From the NCBI GenBank assembly GCA_014529385.2, contig CM043955.1, positions 144,159,640 through 144,223,639 on the forward strand: a stretch of 64,000 nucleotides of DNA, written 5' to 3'. The stretch is from Adiantum capillus-veneris. Its lineage: Eukaryota > Streptophyta > Polypodiopsida > Polypodiales > Pteridaceae. The position numbers were made by a program, and so were the translations under genes. The stretch's first letter is position 1. Each line of letters starts with the position of its first letter. The notes under the pieces are model-generated. The model ran no database searches, was not told the origin of the DNA, and worked only from the letters and a program-made list of their open reading frames with translations. Shown here piece by piece: positions 55,458 to 64,000 of this stretch.

Positions 55458-55699
55458 CTCTGAACATCCCTATAGAGCCTGATCCTCAATGCCTCACTCA
55501 TTGTTGTGTCAGGAACAGGCCAATCCATGGAGTTCCAGTTGGTTGGTAGTGAAACCTTCACCAACACTCCTCGCAGATTCCTTTGATTGAGTTGGTAGAA
55601 ATGGTTATAAAAGAAAATACCCTCGTCTGCAAGGCTTTTGCTAGTTCTATGCACATATTGCAAGACCCCAATATGAGCATGGGTCATAGAGATGAGACC
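55453..55699 (-). pseudogene. Host gene, upstream part, split by element H
   Basis: Minus-strand open frame, preceded by an acceptor-like TTATAG/GTCTC near 55699: MTHAHIGVLQYVHRTSKSL, DEGIFFYNHFYQLNQRNLRG, PTNWNSMDWPVPDTTMSEAL and RIRLYRDVQRSL up to the H boundary. The frame continues into the left flank (10447 downward) when H is removed. The codons 3' of 55453 in the longer apparent ORF come from the H LTR and are not part of the gene. Looks like a conserved host protein that I cannot name. Confidence 0.6.
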
Positions 55700-56559
55700 T
55701 ATAATGCACTCAAGTGGATCTCATTGCTTATATGAGAAAGGATAAACATTAGTGAATGTAAAAGAATAGAAATAAATACAAACATCTATATAACCTAATT
55801 AAATAAGTGTAATACGAGAAGAAAAAATAGATTCACAGTTGAAATGTAAGAAGCATTTATAGAGGAGTGCTAAATAATTAACTAACAGTTGCACCGTGGA
55901 TTATGCACCATGGAGACATCGCCACCATTAGCAGTGAGTGAAAACATGTTGAACAAAGACCTCTTTCACAGTCTTCTTACCAACCTCGACTTTGAAATCC
56001 AGAACTCTTGCTTTCCATGCAGAATGAAACATATTTGTTGCTTTCAAGATTTTTCTCCTTCTTGGCTGCATAAGAACCCAAGAACCTTTGCTTATCCTCT
56101 GCTCTTGCCACTTATTATTTGTAGTGAGAGAGTTTGAGATTGAGATGGTGCTCATGCTAATACATGGTCTTCTTGGCACACTATGGTGAGGTTAGTTTGG
56201 GACAGTGTAGAGCAACCTCTAGAACTTCTTGGGCGGGAAGAAGACAAAACCATAGCTATAATGGAGGGAGAATGAGTTTTAAAAGCCTTTCATAAAGGTA
56301 GTAGATATCTTTTAATGAAGGGAGAGAGTTAGCTATCAATCAGTAGTCAAGTTTCAGCAACTTGACGGCTACTGGCAGTGGGCCCTACTTTGTGAGACGA
56401 GGAAGTTACCTTACAAAAATGGGACAAATCTCAATATTTTAAAGTGCTTTCTTTAATTTTTGTGATATTTTCCATGCATTTCTACATTATGTAAGGTTGC
56501 TGCTCATTGGTTGCGCCTTCTTTCCTTTCTCTCCAATAAGGCCCTCCAAATGACCTTCA
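55700..56559. other. Host flank between the split gene and G2
   Basis: No supported gene. Overlapping short ORFs near 55889-56179 on both strands have no motif. The stretch may include an intron of the split host gene. Confidence 0.4.
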
Positions 56560-58728
56560 AAATTTCCTAATGCAAGAGGCAAGTACATGAATTGGTAGAC
56601 AAAGGGATGGTGAGGCCTAGTTCCTCTCCCTTTTGTTCTCCAGTCCTTTTAGTGAAAAAGAAAGATGGTACATACCATATGTGTGTGGACTATTGAGCAC
56701 TAAACCATATCACTATCAAATACAGATTTCCCGTGCCTCGGATAGAAGGTCTATTTGATAAGCTACAAGGCTCTACCTACTTCAGTAGGATTGACCTTAA
56801 GAGTGACTATCATCAAATAAGGATAGTGGATGAAGATATCCTAAAGACCGTGTTTCGCACAACGTTTGGTCTTTATGAATATCTAGTCATGCCTTTTGGC
56901 TTGACTAATGCACCAACTACATTCAATCGTCTAATGTAAAGAAAATTAGACCGTACTGTAAATTCACTGGAGTGTTCTTTGATGGTATCATTATCTACTC
57001 CAAGTCTTTGGAGGAACATAAGCAACATCTCCAAGTGATTTTTCAAGCATTGAGGGAGAATAAGCTTTCTCTCAACCAAAAGAAAAGTGATTTTTTCCTT
57101 CAAGAGATTCAATACCTAGGTCATATTATCTCTCAAGATGGTATACATATGGATCCATCAAAGTTAGAGGTAATAAAAGCATGGCCTAACCCAAGGAATC
57201 TACATGAGCTAAGAAGATTTATTGGTATGTGCGCATACTATAGACGCTTCATAGAAAAGTTCTCTCAAGTAGCAGGACCACTACACGACTTAACTAAGAA
57301 GAGCGTTAAGTATGTATGGAATGCTATTCTTTTGATAAGCTCAAAGAAAAACTTATTTCCCAACCAGTCCTTGTGCTTACGGATCTCTCAAAGCCATTTG
57401 AGGTCCAATGTGATGCTTGTGGTGATTGCCTTGGAGTAGTTTTGCTTCAAGAGGGGCATGCCATAGCATATGAGAGCCGAAGGCTCAATACTGATGAATG
57501 AGTCTTGGGAATTTATGAGAAAGAGCTTCTAGTGGTTCTACATGCCCAATACACATGGAAGCACTACTTGTTGGGGACTCCATTCATTCTACGAACCGAT
57601 CACCAAAGTCTCAAGTATTTCATGACGCAAACCAAGCTCTCCAACAAACAAATGAGGTGGGTAAATTTTCTTTCGCAATTTAATTTTCATATTGCTCACA
57701 TTGGGTAAGCACAATCAAGTGGCTGATGCACTTTCACGATGACCAAACATTAAGGCGGTGTCTATAGCTACTCACAATGATCTATCTTCTATGATAGATG
57801 AGTATGCTACTGAGCCTCACTTTAGAGACATAATGTCAGCACTTGCTTTGGGGAAGAAACATGAACCATTCACCTTGCAGGATGGTTATCTTCTCCACGA
57901 CAATAGGCTATGTGTTACCCATTCCCTTCGTGAGAAAGTTATGTATGATTCCCATGCTCCTCCCTATGCGGGGCATAGAGGTATTCAACCTACTCTCCGA
58001 GGAGTAGAGACGTATTTCTATTGGCCTACTATGAAAGTGGACATACTAGAGTATGTTTCAAAATGTGTAGTATGCCAAAAGACCAAATGATAGAGAGAAG
58101 CAAACTGGATTACTCCAGCCATTGCCTATCCCAAATTCACCATGGGAGAGTATATCCATGGATTTCATCTTTGGATTACCCAAGTCTATCCATGGGAATA
58201 CGGGAATATGGACAATAGTCAATAGATTTAGCAAGCAAGCACATTTTATTCCTGTCAAAAAGACTATTAAGGCACACCAAATGAAAACTCTCTTCATATC
58301 TCAGATTTCAAACATCATGGATTACCAACATCCATCGTGTCAGATAGAGATCCTAGAATGACCAGTATTTTTGGAAAGGTCTCTTTGAAAATCTAGGAAC
58401 AAGATTGAATTTGTCTTTGGCCTATCACCCACAAACGGATGGCCAAAGTGAGATAGCCAATCTTACGATACTCAATCTACTCAAGACTTATGTTACCAAA
58501 GTAGATCAACACTCACAATGGGAAAAGTACTTACCTCTTGTAGAGTATGGCTACAGTAATACTATACATACTTCTACGGGAAAAGCACCTTTTGAGATCA
58601 TTGAGGGAAGATCTAAAAGTCCCTTGCTACTCAAAGTACATGGGAAGATCTTCGCCCGCCAACGAGTATAGCCGTGACCTACAAGAATCTATTCAAAAGA
58701 TTAAGGAGGCTATATCCATCTCTCAACA
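56560..58728 (+). pseudogene. G2: Ty3/gypsy (chromovirus-type) RT, RNase H and integrase fragment
   Basis: RT from [20 protein letters not shown] (56610) through [13 protein letters not shown] and [16 protein letters not shown] (56890); after a frameshift the catalytic motif reads FFDGIIIYSKS, so the second catalytic Asp of (Y/F)xDD is Gly. RNase H: VQCDACGDCLGVVLLQEG (57405), LLGTPFILRTDHQSLKYF. Integrase: HAPPYAGHRG and CVVCQKTK (HHCC, 57955-58090), WESISMDFIFGLP, a shifted SDRDP, YHPQTDGQSEIANLTI (58420), ending about 58728. The family is that of G1. The end coincides with the start of unrelated sequence, probably element E or its flank. Confidence 0.88.
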
Positions 58729-58744
58729 ATGGTGATAGCCGACT

Positions 58745-59015
58745 TTCGGAAATTAAGTAGAAAAAAAAAAGAAAAAAACTCATTACACCCCCCCCCCCCA
58801 CTCTAAGTACCCCCCCACCGTAACTTATTTTTTCCCCCTCCCGCCCTACGGGCATCGGATAAAACCCTCGCACTCTCTCCCCCCATTTTCCCAACATACC
58901 CCCTTCCCTAATATCTCTCTCCTCCCGATTCACCCTCCCCGGCCAGGCAGAAACTCAAAGAAGGAACCCCCAACCCCTCTCTCGTGCTCCCTCGGTGTGA
59001 GCCGCGTGAGAAACC

Positions 59016-59047
<32 letters not shown>

Positions 59048-59238
59048 TGGCCCGCCAATTCCCTCCCCCCGACCCCTCCTCCCTCTTCCCCACCCGCTCG
59101 CCTCACCCTCCCTTGGCTCATTCACACCCCCCCCCCCCCCGCCCTCATTCCCCCCCCTCTTTGCCCGCAGATATATTCCCTTACACCCCCCCCCATTGAC
59201 TTATTTCCCCTTCGTCCTCAAGCCCCATACAAGACAAC

Positions 59239-59277
<39 letters not shown>

Positions 59278-59417
59278 TCCCTCTCACCCACACATCTCCC
59301 ATACCCCGCCATTCCCCCTCTCCCCTCACTCTCCCTCACACACTCTCTCTATCTCTTATCCCCTCACCCCTATCCCCTCCCCCTCTCCCTCATTCTCCCT
59401 CTCATGGCCACGTTAAG

Positions 59418-59482
<65 letters not shown>

Positions 59483-59505
59483 CCGGATACCGGCAGGCCA
59501 CGCCA

Positions 59506-59581
<76 letters not shown>

Positions 59582-59749
59582 GCAGCGCTGCAGTCCCACA
59601 CTCACACACACTCCCTCTCACTCACACACACACACCCCACAACACCCCCCCCTCTCCTCTCTCTCCCCATGCGCTGTGCGCCGCGCGTTGCATTCGATAC
59701 ACACACACACACACACATGCCATGCGGGCACCAACAAATACGCCAACAC

Positions 59750-59802
<53 letters not shown>

Positions 59803-60235
59803 CCACCCACACACACTCACACCCCCTATCCTACCCCCCCCTCCCTTTCCGCCTTGCGTAGAAGAGTAAGCCGCCGGCCATCCGCAGAAGGAAAAAATAA
59901 AAATAAAAATAAATAAATAAATAAATATATATATATATAGCCCCCCCTTCCCACGCACGCTTTCGCACACACATACCTATACAAAACACACACATACCCG
60001 CCTCATGCACAAATACATATACACACGTATATACGCACCGCACCGCAATACGAAGGAAAAGGATACGACATCAACAAACAAAAAGAAGAAGGATCCAAAG
60101 CACGCGCCACCAACAACAAAAAACAGAAATGTGCCGAAGGCATGCCCCGGACTCCGAAAAGAAGTACGCTCGACACCGACGCACCAGCAACACGCCATTC
60201 ACCGGCAACACGCAACCACGACGCCAACCCAGTAA
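58745..60235. repeat. Extreme low-complexity tract (poly-C, CT, CA)
   Basis: Contains poly-C runs (59014-59041, 59240-59275 and shorter), (CT)n at 59421-59479 and 59509-59579, (CA)n at 59750-59798, and C-rich plus-strand sequence throughout. The long Pro/Ser/Leu-type ORFs across it are artefacts of the repeats. It may be the U3 part of LTR E, a degenerate satellite, or partly sequencing error in homopolymers. Confidence 0.85.
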
Positions 60236-60847
60236 TTTTTAGGTTATTTTACCATTATCTTTAGTTTTTCACCCGAGCCATTGTAAATTTCCATTTTGTA
60301 AATATCTTCTCTCTAGGTGATGGTGACAAAGGCCCACCTAGAGATTCCCATCTTTTAATAACCTTCCCCAAAACAAAGCAAGGGTCAACCACACCGGGCC
60401 CACCACTTGCTTTGTCTCCCCGATTAAGATTACCCTAACCACACTGGGATTACCATAATCCAAGTAGCCAACACCTATAAATTGGCACTGAGAGGTCACT
60501 ATCAAAGGGGGGGCAACTTATGTGGAACCAAGCATTGGGTAGAGTGTAGTAGGAGGGATTGACACCATCACCATCACGGGGAGGGGGTCTTGTGTGTTGG
60601 GTTTGCCTTGGAAATTGCACCATGCGAAGGGAACCACATCCACCTCTCGACTCCAATGGTCGATGCACACACGTATGCACGCTCTTGGCAATGAGTATTC
60701 ACCGTCATTGAGTCGCCCTAGAGAACGCACCAAGTAGGTTGCACCATCTCCGCTCCCTACCTCTCTACCATCACGGCATGCAACCTTATAAATATTGCAG
60801 AAATAACTCACCCTCACACCCCCGAGGTTGTTTTCATCAATTGCAAG

Positions 60848-60904
<57 letters not shown>

Positions 60905-61087
60905 CCCTTTTCTCTCTCTCTCGGTGTGTAGGCTTGCGGTGTTCATATCACCGTGGGCTTTGCGCCCTAGCCGCTCAAAGCTAGGTGGTGCCCCCTGTTT
61001 GCTTTACCGTGGCAGGCTCGAGGCGAGCCATTCGGCCCCCGGCGTTTTAGAGGCCATCGGGGTTCGGGGTCCGCTTTGCGTCCGTCA
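60236..61087 (+). repeat. 5' LTR of gypsy element E (left end uncertain)
   Basis: The right end is fixed by CA at 61086-61087, two bases before a primer-binding site. A TATA-like TATAAAT lies at about 60476-60482, and a (CT)n array at 60850-60902. The left edge is not determined; it could reach back into the low-complexity tract or even to about 58730 where G2 is cut. Confidence 0.6.
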
Positions 61088-61089
61088 TT

Positions 61090-61106
61090 TGGTGCCCCCA
61101 CTGAGG
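61090..61106 (+). other. Primer-binding site of E
   Basis: TGGTGCCCCCACTGAGG follows the LTR end by two bases, the usual spacing of a gypsy primer-binding site. Confidence 0.7.
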
Positions 61107-61163
61107 AGGGCTTTTCTAAGACCTTTCAGTTTACAATGCTGAAAGTGACGCCCACTATCGATC

Positions 61164-61581
61164 ATGGACAAGTGGCTAAAGGAATTTTCTAACTGGAGGA
61201 CGGAAGAAGAAGAGACGAAGGAGGCCCTAGCCGCCTTCATTGAGGTGCTACTACCAGGCTGCAGTGTCATCAACGTTCAAGAGGTAAATGCTCCATCTCG
61301 TGTCGCTCGTTCTAACTATAAATCAAAAGCATCAGGTGGGAGATTGGTGAGGTGCCATCACTGTTGTCAACCAAGGCACACGGTCGATGAGTGCCAGCAA
61401 CGAAGGTAGCGGAAGGTCTGAAGTCTTCTATATTGACATTCATCGCAAGGAGGTCATTCACGTCAAGGAAGGAAAGCAGACGGTGAGGCCTCTTTTCCCT
61501 AAAGAAACTGCAGTCAAAGATAAAACCTCAAAGTGGCCTAAAGGGGCTGCTCAAGCCAAGGGCAAGGAGAAGATAGGCTAG
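61164..61581 (+). pseudogene. E upstream ORF with zinc knuckle
   Basis: 61164-61409 encodes an acidic helical start (MDKWLKEFSNWRTEEEETKE) and a CCHC knuckle CHHCCQPRHTVDEC near 61355; after a frameshift 61387-61581 continues with SEVFYIDIHRKEVIHV and a Lys-rich end. It precedes the element's gag, which has its own knuckle. Its role is unknown; it could be a duplicated gag fragment or an extra ORF as in Ogre-type elements. Confidence 0.5.
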
Positions 61582-61592
61582 CCTGGAAACAC

Positions 61593-62123
61593 ATGACCTC
61601 GGAGGGAGAAGCATCTGGCCAAGCAAGTGCTTCAAGCTCAGAGAGCCGGGTTGTACCCACTTTGTCAAAGAAGAAGTCATCCGAAGCTAAGCGGCGGAAG
61701 GTCACCTACCGATTTGCACGACGCATGCGAGTGCTACCAATCCACTTCGACAATCCAGAAGAAGAAGTGGTGAGAAGATTCCCATGTCCTAGAGAAGAGT
61801 GGTTCGGCTACTGCTCTCGCTCTTTTGGGAAGTGAGTGGAGGACCTTCCTCCCCTCCCTGTACAACTTATCCTGAAGAAGCTCTCTATCACGGGAGAGAC
61901 CCAGTGGGCTGGAGATGAGCTGCAGCTGAATGGAGTAGAATTCATGCAACACGCCGATTACGGAAATTACCTACAATTGCTCTTAGCCAAGAGACTGGGA
62001 GTGGTCAGACGCGTCGCCATCACCCCGTACGTGCTAAGCAACGAAGGAAGGGTAGAGCCCATGAAAGGTGACGACCTCTTGTGGATGTGCCGACTCATCA
62101 ACACTGGCACGGTAAGAGTATAA
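61593..62123 (+). pseudogene. E upstream ORF, second part
   Basis: One frame with a single TGA at 61833: a Ser/Lys-rich start (KKKSSEAKRRKVTYRFARR), then VLPIHFDNPEEEVVRRFPC, and after the stop LPPLPVQLILKKLSITGETQ and GVEFMQHADYGNYLQLLLAK. It looks like a real protein but I recognise no family. The segment 62140-62361 may continue it in another frame (FRFLQHMHVNIYVDRKVFYQ). Confidence 0.45.
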
Positions 62124-62412
62124 GTAAGTATTTCACCCTTTGTACATGATGGAAAATGGGCCGACGTCATTCCCGTTCAGATTCCTACAGCATATGCATG
62201 TGAATATCTATGTAGATAGGAAAGTCTTCTACCAACAGAAAATCGTTTACCTATTCGGTGCGGCAGTACTAGGAGAAATCCTCAATTCCCCGAACCCTAT
62301 CATTCTCCCCATACTAGATTACCATCATTCCTTTAATGTCTCTATTTTTATCCTATTTTAGCCTATCCATTCGCCCCTGTAAAACCGCTATGAGCCGTTG
62401 CTGTTGATGTAA

Positions 62413-64000
62413 AAAAAAAGAAAAAAAAAAGAAGAGGGTGAGGATCTCACCACTGTTTTTTTGGATGATTTTGACATTGCTTGTGTCGTCTCCAACAAAG
62501 ATGACGACGCTTCACGACTCAGAATTTTTCCTCTACTGATGAAAGTAGAGGCCAAGTCCTGGTATAATGCATTACCCCAGGCTACCAAGAATGCATGGGG
62601 TGTGTTAAGGGCTGCTTTTGTAAAGAGGTTTGGTGGAGGCACAACCTCGGAGAAGCTATGGCAGCTATTGACAGAATTAAAGTAGGCAGGCCTGCTGGAG
62701 TACGCCACCTACGAGTCAAAGTTTGTGGACTTATGGGAGAGGTGGGTTGCCACACTGGAGGAAGGCGAAGGAGCGCCTAATTTCCTGAAGAAGGACCGTT
62801 TCATTGCTGGTCTATGGTCGCCACTTAGAGAGAAGGTGAAGGGAAGGTTTCTTGCAACATATGAGTTGGCAGTCAAAGTAGCCCGCCTTAAAGACAAGAA
62901 GCTGCGCATGCAAGCAAGAGTAAACAAGTCAGAGGAAACAAGCTCAGCCCGACCAACCCCAGTGGCTGCAACAACCAATCATAGAGTCCAACCACAGGAG
63001 ACAGCAGAGGAACAACAAGACCTGCTGAGTCGCATCACCACCGAACTAGAGATTTTATCTGTGCATCTGGTGCAGCAAGGGCATGCATCTGGTAGAAATC
63101 CAGAACAAGGAAGAGGACAACAAAGGCAGAACCCAGAATACCATTGTTACAACTGCGGGGAAGACGGCCATGGAATGTACTACTGCCCACACCCAAGAAG
63201 GCAGAATTTCAATAGAGGGGGGAGACAGAATCAGATCTCTCCGCCAAGAGTAACACCACCACCAAGGCAGCCAGGACCAATCCCAACAATCCAAATCCTG
63301 CGACCACCTATACAACAGCAACGACCACCCCAACCTCTCATTCCGCCACTACTCCCACCACCTGCGGTGAACCAAGCGGTGAGTGTCATTAGCTTAGAGG
63401 CTAAAGGGAAGGCGAAGGTAGAAGAGTCAGCTCCAGAGAAGCACAAAGGAAAAGCGAAGGTAGAAGAAGTGGATGCTATGGGAGTGAAGCGTGCGAGGCA
63501 TGAGGAGGCATCTCAAAAAGAAGAGAAGATGAAAGGGAAAGCCGAGTCTAGCAAGCAAGCAGCTAAACCGCGGCGGAAGATAGACATCGTAGACTTCTCA
63601 CTAGGTGAGGAAGCACAACCGTATGACTTAGTTCAGGATGTGTTAATGCAGGGCCCGAAGATAACTTGGCCTCAATTACTCCACCTTGCACCCAGAATGA
63701 GGAGGAAATGGACGAAAATGGTAAGTACCAGGAAATCAAAACCACGGATAGCTAGGGCTATCTATGGGAGGGATCTCGATGACATCTTGCCAACCATGGA
63801 CGCTCACATCAAAGGGCAGCGGATTTCAAACGTCTACATAGATGGTGGCGTGCAAATATGCGTCATGAGTGAGAAGATGATGCACCACCTAGGTCTAGAG
63901 GTAAGTAGGCCGGCACCCTGCCGAGCGAAGATGGCAAACAATGTAAGAGTGAAATGCGTAGGCATTGTAAATGCGGTCAAAGTAAAAGCATTCAATACGA
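62413..64000 (+). CDS. E gag and start of protease, partial at window end
   Basis: One frame from an A-rich stretch (KKRKKKEEGEDLTT) to the window end, broken only by a TAG at 62683. Gag core (Retrotrans_gag type): DDFDIACVVSNKDDDASRLR, EAKSWYNALPQATKNAWG, LRAAFVKRFGG, YESKFVDLWERWVA, KKDRFIAGLWSPLREKVKG. Then a linker, zinc knuckle CYNCGEDGHGMYYC (about 63150), a Pro/Gln-rich and Lys/Glu-rich stretch, and a protease-like VYIDGGVQICVMSEKMMHHL (63830), where DGG stands in for D(S/T)G. No ATG is present upstream in frame, so the start is lost or supplied by frameshift or splicing. Confidence 0.75.

Noticed and set aside
59196-59861. Long Pro/Ser/Leu/His ORFs in the CT/CA/poly-C region
   Set aside because: They are translations of simple repeats; overlapping open frames exist on both strands and none has a domain.

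Overview
The window is nuclear DNA of a land plant with a large, retrotransposon-packed genome. Almost every recognisable coding segment is a retroelement protein. Primer-binding sites, 5-bp target duplications and Ty1/copia plus Ty3/gypsy domains are of plant type, and I see no bacterial or organellar gene, tRNA or rRNA. The gypsy gag-protease style suggests a non-flowering vascular plant (fern-like), but this is a weak inference.

Layout. 1-1322: remnant of a chromodomain gypsy element (G1). 1323-8870: a head-to-head block in which two 3' halves of related elements point outwards; the left half (minus) ends in LTR A and carries an accessory coiled-coil gene (copy 1), the right half (plus, D) carries a relative of the C-terminal part of that gene and a different LTR. 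8870-10447: host DNA with an (GA)n array and a broken host gene on the minus strand. 10448-55452: one giant Ty3/gypsy element (H) inserted into that host gene; removing it rejoins the host reading frame across a GAGAT/GAGAC target duplication. 55453-56560: right host flank. 56560-58730: second chromovirus-like pol fragment (G2). 58745-60235: extreme low complexity (poly-C, CT, CA). About 60236-64000: LTR, leader ORFs and gag of another gypsy element (E) running off the window.

Element H is the centre of the window. From 5' to 3' it has an LTR, a Tat/Athila-like primer-binding site, a leader with ~290-bp repeats each centred on a palindrome (core AATAATCGCGATTATT), gag with zinc knuckles, a protease whose catalytic Asp is now Glu, RT, RNase H, an integrase with two successive HHCC modules, a second retropepsin-like domain (LVDTGA) downstream of integrase, an AT-rich spacer, a second palindrome-repeat array, a ~1,150-residue accessory coding region (N-terminal domain, acidic linker, coiled coil, C-terminal domain; no similarity I recognise), a polypurine tract and the 3' LTR. 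Five later insertions split it: copia C3 (11799-17084), copia C4 (24167-33298, itself holding the small copia derivative N1 at 28505-32232), copia C2 (36864-42416), copia C1 (44015-49916) and a solo LTR X (50290-51879). C4, N1, C2, C1 and X have perfect 5-bp target duplications and C3 has a 4/5 match. Subtracting them leaves about 17.3 kb for H.

Most coding regions are broken. The best preserved are C2 (1,092-codon open pol frame) and N1 (uninterrupted 629-codon frame that keeps gag and protease but lacks integrase and catalytic RT). Hand comparison of LTR pairs orders the copia insertions: N1 youngest (1 substitution), then C2 (about 4), C4 (about 9), C3 (about 11) and C1 (a dozen or more). 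The most novel material is the accessory gene family carried by LTR elements, the dual protease and dual HHCC layout of H, the palindrome repeats, and the N1 gag-protease element.
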